Part shown: in pieces, positions 11,385 to 23,900 of the stretch
Layout of the letters: every line of letters starts with the position of its first letter
Position numbering within the stretch: the first letter of the stretch is position 1
Source of the DNA: Solen grandis
Taxonomy: Eukaryota > Mollusca > Bivalvia > Adapedonta > Solenidae
NCBI GenBank assembly: GCA_021229015.1
Contig: CM037778.1
Location: 11,690,956 to 11,754,955, forward strand
Direction of reading: 5' to 3'
DNA: 64,000 nt
Position numbers and translations under genes: made by a program
Notes under the pieces: generated by a model
What the model was told of the DNA's origin: nothing
Database searches by the model: none
Seen by the model: only the letters and a program-made list of their open reading frames with translations

Positions 11385-11484
11385 NNNNNNNNNNNNNNNN
11401 NNNNNNNNNNNNNNNNNNNNNNNNNNNNNNNNNNNNNNNNNNNNNNNNNNNNNNNNNNNNNNNNNNNNNNNNNNNNNNNNNNNN
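11385..11484. other. Assembly gap, 100 N
   Basis: Exactly 100 N, the usual placeholder for a gap of unknown size. Confidence 0.98.
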
Positions 11485-13100
11485 CGTTTGATACTATTGT
11501 CTTGTTGAAAAAGGTAAACTAATGTTTTATAAGATAATTTGAACCCCTCTCCTCCCTCCTCTCTCTCTTCTTCTTCTTGTCGTGGGATTAATTCATTGGC
11601 CATTATTTTTAGCATTTTTGTTTTTGTTTGTTTATATGTTTCTTTTCTGTAACCATCTGTAAAAGTGATAACGTTCACAAAGTGTATCAATCAAGTCGTT
11701 TAAAACTTAAATCCACGGAGATCAACAGAGACGCTGACTCATTCTGTACAGGCGTGACGTTTTTGAGCTTATAGATCTATCTGTCTGGACCGCTCAAGGT
11801 CACCATGTACACCGGTGTAACAGTTTGAGAAAAATTAATACGCATTTAAATAATGACCCTACTCACTTCGACACTTACCTATTCGTATTGTAATCAGCGG
11901 AGAGATAGAGAGAGAAGGGGTGTTGAACTGCGCAGTAGTATTAAGGTTCAGTTATGGGCGCTTGAGGAATATCTTCGTTATCTGACTTAGATTTAAATTG
12001 ATAAAAATATGTATGTTTTAATTTTAGTTTAACTGTTTGGTGTTGTTGTTCTTTATTTTTGAAGGTATCCCGTCGTTTTATATCACTTAATAGCAAGATA
12101 GTCTTAATTTGCCAGTATATTCAGAACAGGACTTAAAACTATTTGGATGCAAGATTGAGTGGTATTAATAGCGAGGTGGTCTTAATTTCGATGTGGTCTT
12201 ACAGCGAGGTTTTACTGTATATGCCAGTTCGACCCGCCTCCCCCGTTTCTGTTTATGAAAAAAAAAAACAACCATGGCAACAGACACAATAATAATTTAT
12301 AGATCAAATAGAATAAAAATTTAAAATTGAAATAAAAAACGAAGCACGGAATTATTTTTTTTACTGAATAAAGGGTGTTTTGTTATTGAAGTTGAAACTG
12401 TGAAGGCAAAACATAATCTAAGTCTGTTTCAGAACATAATTAAGACATTCGATTTCCCATAACGTGTCTAATTACTTGTATACATACCTAACCTGTGCGT
12501 CTCAAAATGAGTTCTCCGGGAAGGAAGTTGATGGAAATTGACATAGTAGCACACTGATGAATCTATATACTGAAGTTATCTTTTGTGGTTTACGAACATG
12601 CGTAAGACCGTAATAAAGATCTTTAGGAAAGACTGCTTTATGACGTCAGTAGTGTTATAGAAATAAAAGTTTAAGAAATGAAGACTGACTCTCTCTCTCT
12701 CTCTCTCTCTCCTCAGATGTCTCATTAGCTGTCAATCATGGTAAAAACAAAAACAAAACAAAAAAAGCTTCAAAAGATGCAACATGATTTACTTTTATAT
12801 CAAACGTTTTCTTGTTCTTTTCAATTATAAATCTACATACATTTTACACGTAACAAAGAAAACCTACGTGCCCGTGAGCTAGAAAGCTGGCTAGCTTGGG
12901 ACGCCCTTTGGCCAAGATCTTAGGTAAATTTGTGTTATTCAGTGCAGACGGCCTGCTCTAGTTATTAATTTTTAACACGCAAAAAGAAAATAGGTTTCCA
13001 CCGTCTAGTCTTATTTTTTATTTGGCAAGCGCTCAAAATACGGCCTTTAATCTTCCTCTATATTTAAAACCCCATATATGGCAGTGTAGTACGTTATACT
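11485..13100. other. Intergenic, no gene seen
   Basis: Holds a (CT)n microsatellite at about 12690-12711 and an imperfect palindrome around 12876-12894 (GAGCTAGAAAGCTGGCTAGC). No exon is supported. Confidence 0.4.
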
Positions 13101-13116
13101 GCGCAGTAAATTTTCC

Positions 13117-13148
13117 GCGCATGCGCATACCTGTTGTGCGGCACGTGA
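13117..13148. promoter_or_regulatory. Possible CpG-type promoter: NRF1-like site and E-box
   Basis: A perfect GCGCATGCGC palindrome (13117-13126), the known NRF1 consensus, is followed 16 bp later by CACGTG (13143-13148). They sit in a locally CpG-rich patch (13095-13160) within AT-rich DNA. No associated exon could be identified, so the promoter call is an inference. Confidence 0.3.
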
Positions 13149-13595
13149 GCGCAACATGTCAGATAAACCGGTGGGTGAACGTTGTTTTGGGTGATAATAT
13201 GTATATTTATACCTACCCTGAAAAAAGTTGTCATTTCACAAGGACGACTCAATTGGTTCCGAGTTGAAATATAAAGCGAATAAACACAAGGTAATATGTA
13301 TGAGTTAAAACATATTTACTATGGTATGTAAAAGAACTTAATTTTGTTAGTTACAAATTGTAACCTTTTAAGGGATGAACTTTTGTGAACATTAAACCAT
13401 TTGATTTCCATTTTCTTTTCACAGAAAACTATATTGGAAATGGGCATATATATTTACTGAAATTGATTGGTAATGATTCCATTTTGCAATTGGTTATCGT
13501 TAGTTTCATTTTTATACATTGTTATATTTTTGTAATAAGTTATTTTTTATGCACAATTAATAACAAAAAGCTAAAAAAATAAAAAATCAACACAT

Positions 13596-13608
13596 AAAAA
13601 AAAAAAAA
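13596..13608 (-). terminator. RNA polymerase III terminator of the tRNA-Gly gene
   Basis: Thirteen A on the plus strand give T13 on the minus strand, 3 nt past the tRNA 3' end, as expected for pol III. Confidence 0.85.
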
Positions 13609-13610
13609 TG

Positions 13611-13681
13611 TGCATCGGCCGGGAATCGAACCCGGGCCGCCCGCGTGGCAGGCGAGCATTCTACCACTGAACCACCGATGC
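13611..13681 (-). tRNA. tRNA-Gly (anticodon GCC)
   Basis: Decodes GGC/GGU glycine codons. Read on the minus strand, the acceptor stem GCATCGG pairs perfectly with CCGATGC. The A box is TGGTTCAGTGG and the B box GGTTCGATTCC. The anticodon stem-loop CTCGC-CTGCCAC-GCGGG has anticodon GCC at 13647-13649, and the T stem CCGGG/CCCGG is perfect. The discriminator base is A and no CCA is encoded, as usual in eukaryotes. The 71-nt length and sequence closely match animal tRNA-Gly(GCC). A T-run terminator follows immediately. All arms pair well, which argues for a working gene and against a SINE head. Confidence 0.96.
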
Positions 13682-13917
13682 TTCACATTCATTTGAAAAA
13701 TTATAAGAAAGTCTTTAGTGAGCCGAAGGTTTAAAACGCGATCTTTTTTTCACTAGTTTTCACTCAATCGTTCTTAAATTTTGATGAAAATTATCAATAA
13801 ATATATGTTGATCTAAAATAGTGTCTTTATTTTGATAGTTAAATATTTCAGAAAATGAAGGTTTATATTTAACATTGAGACAAATCTCATGATGATCTTG
13901 GTCTTAAATAGAAACTG

Positions 13918-14070
13918 ATAATAATAATAATAATAATAATAACTTTATTTTTAGAGGATAACATATTTGGCATTTTTATACTTCCATAATTATAGTCCTC
14001 TAAACAATAATAAAATACAGTTTGTAGGTATTAAAATTGAATGAAGACGGTGTTGAGAAAAAGAAAAATC
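13918..14070 (-). mobile_element. 3' end fragment of a retroelement with (ATT)n tail
   Basis: Read on the minus strand, a segment ends CCTCTAAAAATAAAGTT followed by (ATT)n. The same segment occurs at 62225-62340, sharing ACTTTATTTTTAGAGGAT..ACATATTTG and ACAATAATA.AATACA....TAGGTATTAAAA. An AATAAA-like end plus a simple-repeat tail suggests a 5'-truncated LINE or SINE copy. Confidence 0.55.
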
Positions 14071-14090
14071 ATTTACCCGATGGTTAAGAG

Positions 14091-14147
14091 AGAGAGATAG
14101 AGAGAGAGGTTTGTGTGTGTGTGTGTGTGTGTGTGCGGGGGGGGGGT
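14091..14147 (+). repeat. (GA)n(TG)n(G)n compound microsatellite
   Basis: A GA run, then a GT run, then a G run of about ten bases. Confidence 0.9.
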
Positions 14148-14944
14148 ATCGTATAATTTGAAGATACATGCCCAATGAGGAGTCATTTGAATACGTTCAA
14201 ATAGGTAACACATTATATAAAATATCTTATAATTAAAATTATATATAAGTACACACAGGATTTCATGCAAGACAGACGAATTAAAGATTTAGGGTCTAAC
14301 CTTACCAAAGATCTTTATATTATCTACAATCATATGTTTTTTCTATGTTCTATAGGTACAACCTATTCGCGCAGGTTTGACCCCAGTAATGGGGTCAATG
14401 AGTTTGACCTCACGATAAGGTTGCGTGAGTAAATGTGGTTTTCTAGAGATAAATAAACGAGGTATCAAGGTCGCTACTACGCTGCGGTTTTATCCATGTA
14501 TTCAAAACACAGTGAACAAAACATGTATATAGGCCTACTGAAGTTAGAGCGTAGGCCCCCTACCGTATGATAATAAAATCCGTCTGAAATGTGTTTGAAA
14601 AATAATGTTGACATTTTTTTAATAGGGATTATGAAAGTAGTGAAGTTGTTATGCTAATTAAGTCAGTCATACATATTCTAATACGGAACAACCCCCCCCC
14701 CCTTTTTTTATTTATATTTCATTTACATTATGTTCTTTTAATTTAAAAGACGTATGTGTTCCCCTAATTGCCTCTATTCATCTATATCTTCTATCTCCTC
14801 CTTTTTCAAAATGTGCTGTTTAAAACACTATTGGCGCCTTATGCTAGAAACCACCACTGCTTAATCGGAAATTATAGATAAAACGTTTTCATCTATAACA
14901 AAAACTTTATACCCATTTTGTTTAGTCAGCTGAAAAGGTAAAAG
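14148..14944. other. Intergenic, no gene seen
   Basis: AT-rich. C-run at 14692-14701. No supported exon. Confidence 0.4.
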
Positions 14945-15035
14945 TGGGGGTTCCACGCTTTGTTTGTAAACAAGTGCCCGTCTCATCCGACCGCTCTGCC
15001 ACATACAACTATATTGTATGACTCACTTGCCGACG
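14945..15035 (-). mobile_element. Degenerate tRNA-derived SINE head
   Basis: Reverse-strand sequence contains a tRNA-like A box (GTGGCAGAGCGGTCGGATGA) and, about 40 bp on, a weak B-box remnant (GTGGAACCCCCAC). This resembles the heads of other bivalve SINEs. Heavily diverged. Confidence 0.4.
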
Positions 15036-16460
15036 GTAAAAGGATAAAAAAGAGCATTTAAATATTATGCGTTCACGACTGCTCTCCCGTTTTACTGCAA
15101 AATAAATGATGGTTGTGACAGGATAAACATTGCTGTAATTTCTTGTGACGGCGAAATTCACCCGAGCAAAAATAAAATGACAACTTTTGATGGAGGCGGA
15201 CTTAGAAGCAGACCATAACTATCAGGGAAAGTCCCAGGTCGTGGAAGTTCTATTTATAGAAATGACGATAATAGAGCTCATTATATTCTTTACGGTTGCT
15301 GAACCATAGAATTGTATAGCTAAGATATTATTTTTCGGCAGTATTTACTACTCCAGCGTGAAAGGTACATGTCAAGCACGCTTTTTGTATTTATTTATGT
15401 CAGTAGTCCACTTGTATTGTCTTGCCTACTGTTTTCTCCTTCAAAATACAAAGTAGGTCACGTCGTCTGCTGCAACACTGTTGAGTCTGGGATCACGCGT
15501 GCGATAATGATATTCAATCGTGAGCTTGGAAACACAAATCAGATTCCTTAGGAGCGTTGCGTTTGTGTTGCTGTGGCGCGCGCGGGGGAAACTACTTACT
15601 CAGACGTCTGCTGCTCTCCGCTGTTACAGACTATCAGACAATTTTCATGTTGATCTTACACGTACATGACCTTTGAACTTTAACCCTGAGATACATCATG
15701 TTACATTTGGGTACACGGAAGAAAATCTGGATCAGGCTGAAAACTATTCTCAGTCGTATTATCTCTAGCTGTTACCATGGTATTCCCAAGCTGTTATTGA
15801 GTGGTGAACATTATAAGACTAGATCAGCATCTGTGTCAGCGCAGGCTGATCAGGTTTTATGTGGATATCAGTCGGTATGGGATATAGCAGCACAATTAAA
15901 ACTTGTGCCGATTGCTTGATCTGTTGATCAGTTGTAATTGTTTAGTAATAGTAAGAGAATGGTGCAATATAATGTCACATTTGATCTAAGTAAAGCAATT
16001 TTGGGGTCATATAGTAGCACTGATTCAGGCCTCAAATTCTCTCTCTCTCTCTGTAATTACAAAAACCAAATGTACTACGCATTAAATCAAATCCCCATCC
16101 GAAAACGCATGCAGTTACACTATCTTCAACAGTGTGTCAGTATCTTTTACGCTCAGTTTATTACGCATGTTTTTATATTGCGATACAGTTTAAAAAGTTC
16201 CCTATAAAAACTACCCATATGACCTGAGCGAGTTATAAACGCTCGCTAGAAAACTATCGGCCCAGATCAAGTAACTGATGTGCAAAGACCAATAATTCAC
16301 GGCAATCGAACCATACTTACACCTTTGATAAGTAAATCAGGTGTCACTTTGGCCAGCTTTCCACTGTTTACATCAATCTGTCATTATTTGTATAAATATA
16401 CTGTTTCTATGTCTTAGTTATAATTATAGACCATCCAGTAAGAAAATGCGTAGTTTACCA
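15036..16460. other. Intergenic with repeat remnants, no gene seen
   Basis: A GATCAGCATCTGTGTCAGC / GCAGGCTGATCAGGTTTTAT pair at about 15820-15860 resembles the hairpin of the MITE at 738-971 and is probably an old fragment. A CGCGCGCGGGG patch lies at about 15577-15587. No exon is supported. Confidence 0.4.
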
Positions 16461-16469
16461 TCTCGCTTC

Positions 16470-16878
16470 CAATTGGCTAGTGATTTCCGTAGTAAAACAA
16501 GCCCCGCCTACTCCACGTGCGAGAAATTGATCCTACGGCGACATTTAGGACTTGTCAGTACATGACGGGCTTTCAATTTAAATCAAAACGAAGTGTGGAC
16601 AAAGACGCACACAAAAGTTGTACGTGGGCTGTTAAAGATTTAACGTTTTCGTGGGCCAGCTCTGTAAAATTGGCACACGCTTACTGAATATTCATTTTGT
16701 ATATACATCGGAAGCAACATCGAGTGATTCATAGCGGGCTAAAAGTCGATACCAGCTTCACTGAGAGAACTAAAGACTCCGCTTCACTTGTTATTGATAA
16801 GATAAGCAGTTTCTCATATCGGACTTAATGAAGTTCTTCAACTTTGACATAGACTTACTCGGATAAAGTACAAATCGT
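16470..16878 (+). promoter_or_regulatory. Possible TATA-less promoter and 5' non-coding exon
   Basis: CCAAT (about 16470), a GC-box-like CCCCGCC (16502-16508) and CACGTG (about 16515-16520) cluster within 55 bp. About 360 bp downstream a good splice donor occurs, AATC|GTAAGT, with GT at 16879. The block is richer in CpG than its surroundings. It could be exon 1 of an unseen gene or a distal alternative promoter of the bZIP gene 14 kb downstream. No coding sequence ties it to anything, so confidence is low. Confidence 0.25.
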
Positions 16879-17567
16879 AAGTCATTTTATTGTTTTAAAT
16901 TCAGTTCGGCCTTTAAGTGCTCCTTGGCATTTTTAGTGATATATTTTGCGTCTTCGGTTTCGCTCGTCATTTCTTTGTGGTGTTAAAGTGATTTGCACGA
17001 ATTGCCCAACATGAAATATAGCAGGGATGCTACAATGTTGGAGTTCAGAAATAAATGATGTGATTGTTGATTTAGTGCATGGATCTGAGACGGCGGCCTA
17101 TGATTCACCGCCTACTATAACAGTGGTATTATACTTCTGTCTGTAGTGCCCCTCCCCTCACCTCTCTTCACCATTATCATCAACTTTTTTCTTCTCTTCT
17201 TTCATGTATTATATTGTTCACTTCGACAGAAAAATACCCCACCTGATAATTGCCATGCAGACAGACAGACATACCTTGGATACGGATTGATCTAATTGCG
17301 GTCACTAGCCTTCGCAACCATTGACTTTCAGATTAGTCTGATAGCAGTATTTATTATAGCTAAACATGTAGATGTTGTAATAAATAGTTTTTCACCAATC
17401 ACCCCGTGGAAAAGGTCACGATTTGCTTTATCAGTTTATTTCTCTAACAAAGTGCATCTAACATATTTTTTTTTTACTTCGGAAAGAGAGTGAGAGAAGG
17501 AAACAGAGAGAAAGAGCAATACGTGCCGTGCAATCTATTTTCTTTCCTTCTTTTCTTATTTATTTAT

Positions 17568-17652
17568 TTATTTTTTTTTTTTTTTTTTTTTTTTTGAGAA
17601 CTAGACCACCTATTGACTGATGTTTACAAATCATAATGCTATTTATAAAGGT

Positions 17653-17708
<56 letters not shown>
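17568..17708. repeat. Poly-T tract and (TA)n microsatellite
   Basis: A T-run of about 26 bases (17570-17595) and an uninterrupted TA run of about 50 bases (17657-17706). Confidence 0.9.
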
Positions 17709-20700
17709 ACCCAGAATTGATGTTTCTTGAAATGCACTTTAAATTTGCGGTTTCTCTCTTCCTTTTGTCGTGTCTGTTTTTGATATAGAACAATTGCAAG
17801 TTCTTCACCACTTAACTGGTTCACATGCCTCGCCCATTTGGTGTTTTTTTTTTCTTTTCCAACAACAGCAAAAAGAAAAAACAACAACAAAAATAATAAT
17901 AGAAAAATAAAATGAAATACCCACAAGAAAAAGCGATGTTACAATTTGACAACACGACAAAGTTGCAACTTGCAAATTTCGATCACTACATGTGCGTTTG
18001 TTTTGGTCTATCAGCTGATATTGGGAAAAAAAGGCTGCGCGCGCAACGTTGTCCAATAATATCCATGCATGACAGTGCATCGGACTTCTCTTTTACTATT
18101 GCGCAATTTATCGATCGACTTTGTATTATCTTGAACTGGCAAACTGACACGGCAGATAATAGCGACGGGCCGATATGAGGGGACATCTACTACGCCGGGA
18201 AGTTTATATACTTATATATTTATCTGTCCCCGATGTATGCTATTTATTAATTCATAATATTTATTACTTAAATGTTCTAAAATCAATTTTGATATGAAGC
18301 TTTAGTCACTTCACACATTAAACAAAACTCTAGTTATCGGTAAAATCAAACTACGCATTTGTTTGTCCCATATGCGAAAATGCTAATTTTAAAAAGTACA
18401 CATTTTAAATGTAACACATGTGTAACATCGGTCATAGCATCTACAATTTTAACCTTCAAAATAATGCACACTCTCGAAAAATCAAATGCTTATTTTTTTT
18501 TTTACCGCACGCTTATAATAATTATGCATGATTTTGACGCAGTCTCGGGTCCATTAATTCCCCACAATATATTGTGTGTGTGAAAAGTGCACCCACAACT
18601 TCTATATTTTTCCCCTCTCTCCCCCAAATCGATCTAGGGGCCTTTGTTTGCCTGAAGCTGTTCCAATTTACAACCAGTGTATGTTCGGCTCCAAAACCGC
18701 AAAACCACGAAGATGGTAACGTTGAGGTCAACTCTCGTTCCCTTGTATAAATTTATACCTGACACTTCTAGTCCCTAACACAAAATCATACCCAGCAGTG
18801 TAGATGAAGTGTGTAAGAGAGACGTGTTTTTCGTTAATTTCCATGAAAATTGAATATTTAAGCTGGATTTATGTATGGTTGTCGATAGGTGAGTGTTACG
18901 TAATATATCCTTCAGGTAAAATAATAAAAACAATGATGATGATGATGATGATGATGATGAAGACAAAAGCAAAATTAAATTTATTATTTTTCATTATTTC
19001 GATATCAAGCTCCTGTTCTTATAATCGGGTTCATGTATCGTTATTCGTTTTCCAATTTTCTATTTACTAATTTGTCGACATATTTGGTGCTGATGAGCAA
19101 TTACACAGACACAGTGATTTCACTTTGTATTAATATCACATTCGAACAGAAGAGGACGATCTAAAATTTAATAAGCCATTGTCATATTATCTCAAATCGT
19201 AATGTTTTATTATAAATATGCAAATGAAAAAATAAATGCATTTTTAATATAAATTAAGGTAAGGTTAGTACATGTTGGGAATCGAATGACTAAAACTAGT
19301 CCACATGAATGACAACATATCGTGATGTGATGATACAGTGAAAACATTATACGTACCATATGTGGTAAAAAGATCAATATTAGAAGTTGTTCAGTTGCGA
19401 GCATTAGTGATGGAAGTTGTGCAAAACCGGGCAGATTGTGGTTTGGATGACGCATCGCGGACTTTGGTTACTTGCCCACTTTGTGGAGGGAAGATAAGAA
19501 TTGGTATAAAAATGAGGCCCACTGTCTATATTAAGCAAAGGTTCTAGACTGTGTCTCTCATTTTGTAGGTGTTGAACAATTGACGAGATATAATTTGCGC
19601 CGTAATATTAATTTACTGTTGTGTTGCAGTGCAGCGGTCGCCATGCTATTGTTATTGTTTCTGTTGATAATGATGATGATTTTAGTGGTAGTGTTAATGA
19701 TGATGACGATGATAATAGTGGTGATATTGGTGATACTGCTAGTTGCTATTTTATTCGATAAATATGATGTAAAGAAGGTTTTTTTTTTAATAATTAGTAA
19801 TGACAAAGACCTATCGAACATATTATAGGTCTTTGGTAATGATAAAAAATAAAAAAATGTTATCTACACTAGGATATGTTTTACGTTAATGTGTTAAAAT
19901 ACTTCATACCAAACACAACGACACACTTATGAAATGTTAAAATGAAAACCTATTGCACTTTTACGCGTACCTATCAGAAAAATGCAAACTCTGTAACAGA
20001 CATATTGAAATCATTCCATGTTGACTGTAATCAATTCGACATAATTTAACTGTGGAACAGATTTAATAATGGAGAATTAATTCAAACATGAATTCATTTT
20101 CAGAATTTATGGCCCGTTGATAATACGAGCATCTGCTTTATATGGGCCATGTACCCATACTTTTCAAATACATTTGAATTAAATTTATACGTACTTAAAG
20201 TGTGAATTAAACTGGTATGATATTTGTCCTTTATCCCTTGATACGCCATTAATTTGACACCGTGATATTTTAAAACAATTCTTGTCTGACATTTAAACAA
20301 TCCGTTGCTGATCAGGACATTACTTAGCGCTAAGAAGTATTTAAATACTTACGGCTTAAGTTCTTAGATTTATATTTTTTTGTCATCTTTGATATGTATG
20401 TGAATTATTCATAAAAAGGAATGGTGGTACGTGTTTCTACCCTAATTAAGAATTTGGGTATAATATGTACTTAATGCTAAGTTTTGTAGGTCGATCTCAA
20501 GCCATACTTTATATAATTTCAACAGTTGTGCCGAGGAGAAGTGAAGAATGTAACAGTGAAGCAGTCTGATTGTTACTTGCTAGCTGATCAGGGTTTTACC
20601 GGTCGGGCAGGTGATATTTATTGATAGCTCCAAGCATGTCGAGATAGGTACTAGCTCCAGACTGACTAAACATCTGTTTTTTGATTTAGTATTGATTAAA

Positions 20701-20950
20701 CACAAAGTATCGTCTGCTTACAGTCGTTGATCTGGCATAAGCAGCGTATCTAGACCGTCGCCCGATATGTTTCACCTTCATGTTCATGTTCTGTTCAATA
20801 TGCACAAGTACAACGGCGGTTCGCATGTACTCATGGCGTAATTACTTGGGCTGGGTTCCGCTGCCCCACATCAAAGTCTTGTATTTGAAGAGTTTTTTTT
20901 TTTTATAACATGTTTTGACATTCATAACTGTCTGCAAGTAGATCTTTTTT
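17709..20950. other. Intergenic, no gene seen
   Basis: No supported exon. Contains (ATG)n at 18932-18961, a GAT-rich stretch at about 19665-19740, and the palindrome CTTAGCGCTAAG at 20323-20334, which is also found at 63128-63139. A 69-residue open frame at 19338-19547 with a CPLCGGK motif is discussed under rejected items. Confidence 0.4.
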
Positions 20951-20956
20951 TTCATA

Positions 20957-20958
<2 letters not shown>

Positions 20959-20995
<37 letters not shown>
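20959..20995 (+). repeat. (TG)n microsatellite
   Basis: About 37 bases of uninterrupted TG. Confidence 0.95.
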
Positions 20996-20998
<3 letters not shown>

Positions 20999-23900
20999 AT
21001 AGTTGTTTTGTTTTTGTTGATGGTGGTGTTTTCTGTAAAAGAACAGCCCTGTTTCAATCTGAGTGTTTAAGAAGTTATATTCCAATCAGGATATAAGAAT
21101 TAATAATATTAATTAATAATAAAAAAGAGAAGAATGTTTTTCTATGTAAATAACGGTTTTATTGGACGTATGTTTATATAAATTTCCTGCTCTCAGATAT
21201 GTCTGTTCTTAAATATCTTTAAGATTTTAATTCCGATAGCCAACATTTCTGACATAAAAAAACGTGTATTATAAATTCTTCGAAAATTGAACTCAACATC
21301 ACATATTAAAGGCGCAAAAAGTACATGTTTTTTATCCATACATGTATTATCAAATAAAAAATGAAATATCAATATGTCATAATTGATTGTTTTTTATCTT
21401 ATCTTATTTTTCATAGATACTTTGCCAAAAAATATGTACATGTATAATAAAAGTTGACATTGTGACATGATATCTGATGATCGGAAATGAAATCCTCCGT
21501 GGATATCCTAGGGGACGGAAATGTACGGAAAATGTCGAGTACAAACGGAACTAAGGCAAATAAGGATTTATAGAGAAATAAGACGTTTTAAGTTTTGGAA
21601 TAAAATGCCCCATTCATCCCCACGTATGAAAACAAAGATACTTTTACTAAATATGAATCAAAATTTCTTTAAAGTTTATTGACAGGCTTGCTACTGAGTT
21701 GCTGCGAATATATTTCTTGAATAAACAAAACAATAATTTTCTAATGGGTTTCTTAGCATTAGGACAATCTTAGTTACAGTATTTGTTTAATTAACGTTTC
21801 TTTATGGGATAAATGTACACTTAGACTCATATCATTAGGGAATAGAAAATCCTACATAGGTCAGCGAGTAAAATACTCCAGTGCTGTTGTTGTTTTCTGA
21901 GAGAGAGAGAAAGTGGGGGAATTCCTAAAAAATGCAGAGTTCATGCTGTTACCATTTCAGGACATGCATAAAACCACAAAATACCATAATTATAAATAAC
22001 ACACTCACTGTAAGTGCAAAACATGGAAATCAACATCACGCCATGCATGCTGTAACCATGTAAACATTATTATTGAACTGGATCGAACTTTTCGGATAAA
22101 AGTGCACGTTAAATTCACGGACCCTTGCATTTGCTAGTTTGCGGTTTTCTCTCATCTTCTTTAATTCGTTTGTTATCTGCTCGGAATGATGGACCGAGTA
22201 GATCACGACATATGGGGTTTGTACTTTAAGAGCAAAGTTGGGGAAATCTGCCATGCGTGCACTTTGCCAGTGTCCCAGTTCTATTCTCTCGAGTTGAGGT
22301 GTAAGTTACAAAAAGTCACAGAGTACACTAAAGGGGTTGTTCCAGTATTGTTCACAGCAAACCTTGGACATTGAGTGCAATGGTGGCACTTGCACAAAAC
22401 AATCTAAGATACACGCACTTTTGAAAAAATGACGGGTTGATCGAGGTGGGGGGGGGGGGGGGAACAAAAAAAAATCATCATTCTGTATGATGTTCTTCAC
22501 ATTTAAATGAATGATTAAAGGTCACGTTCACGAAACTGTGAGCAATTTAATTGAAGTTCACTATCACAAAGTGCTCAACAGCCCGCACAGGTCTAGGTAG
22601 ATGCAAAATGCGATATATTCAGTGCTACCTTTATTTCAAATTTATAAAAATGCATATGTCAGTGCATCATTCATGCGTTCTAATCTAAACACAGAAATGA
22701 AAAAGAAAAGAAAAAAAATCTAAGGAATATCTTCTGCTGAATAAAAATCAAACTAAATAAATAAATGAAAAATAAAATTGTCTTTGAAATAGGAATCGGT
22801 GGCCGTCCAGTATGCCTGGTTGTCTAGAAAATGCTGATACAGGTCACGAAAACGCATTTTTATTTTTTAATCCAATTATCACAGGATGAACTGGACTTGA
22901 TGAACTGGATTAGTGTACACTTCACACTGACACATGCAAACTATCACGATGTGGACACTAACCACAGTGGTTGCAGGAAGTTAAATTATACTGTTTGTCT
23001 TAAATTTTGTAAGGCGACACAGTTATTTCACAATAACTTCTTCACTATCGATTTATATCTAATTCGATTTGATTGGTCATTAATTAGGCATGTGATGATA
23101 TTTGTTTTATTTCTAAGGAAACTGAGTAATTGAACCTCGTTCGACTACATGTACTTTTTAAAGTGATTATGAAATATTGAAAGGCGCTTTCTAGATTTCA
23201 GTACAGTAATTCTACAACAGTATCTTGTATAAAAATAAAAACATTCATATTCAAGTGAACATCAAACACTAAAAATATTTCTGTTACCATAACAACGTAA
23301 GTATACACTTGAGGTATTACTACGGACTATTTTTTATGACAAAAAGTACTATTGCTTTACTCGCAGTGCTCGAAATTTGTGTATTTATAAGTAAATGGCT
23401 GTTAAGGTTGTGGCACCAATAGTATTGACTTGGGGTGCACTCTACTAGCCAATATCATTTAACTGTTGATACAGGTCACGTGATCTCCTTTGTACTTTTA
23501 TCAGATGCCTGAGGAAATCGGGATGCTTCTGTGGTTTTCCTTTAGTTACATCGGGACAGGGTGGTGTGATGTTAATATTGTAAATTAAGTTAACGAGACT
23601 ACTTTACTTCGAAATAAAAAGGAAAAATAACTTCAACAACAGCACGTAAGTTTTTGCTTTACTTTCTTTCACCTTTCCCAAGTGTCATGCTTCGATGTGA
23701 AAACATTTTCAACACTTCATGATTCGAGTTCAAAAGGAGTAAAAGTAACACTTTTATTACATGTTTTTCTTACTTTTACTTCAAGAAAAAAAGGTTATTG
23801 CTTTGAAATACATGCTACTACATGTATTAAAGGATATAAACCTTAAAGGTGAAATAATTTTATTTGTAGATTTGTATTTGTTAGTTCTATTGTAAACCGG

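Noticed and set aside
13022..13267. 81-residue open frame
   Set aside because: No domain or splice support; it overlaps the CpG patch by chance.
19338..19547. 69-residue frame with a CPLCGGK motif and a partly duplicated upstream copy (TICGKK in another frame)
   Set aside because: Looks faintly like paired zinc-knuckle units, but the copies are in different frames, there is no family match I can name, and no splice context.
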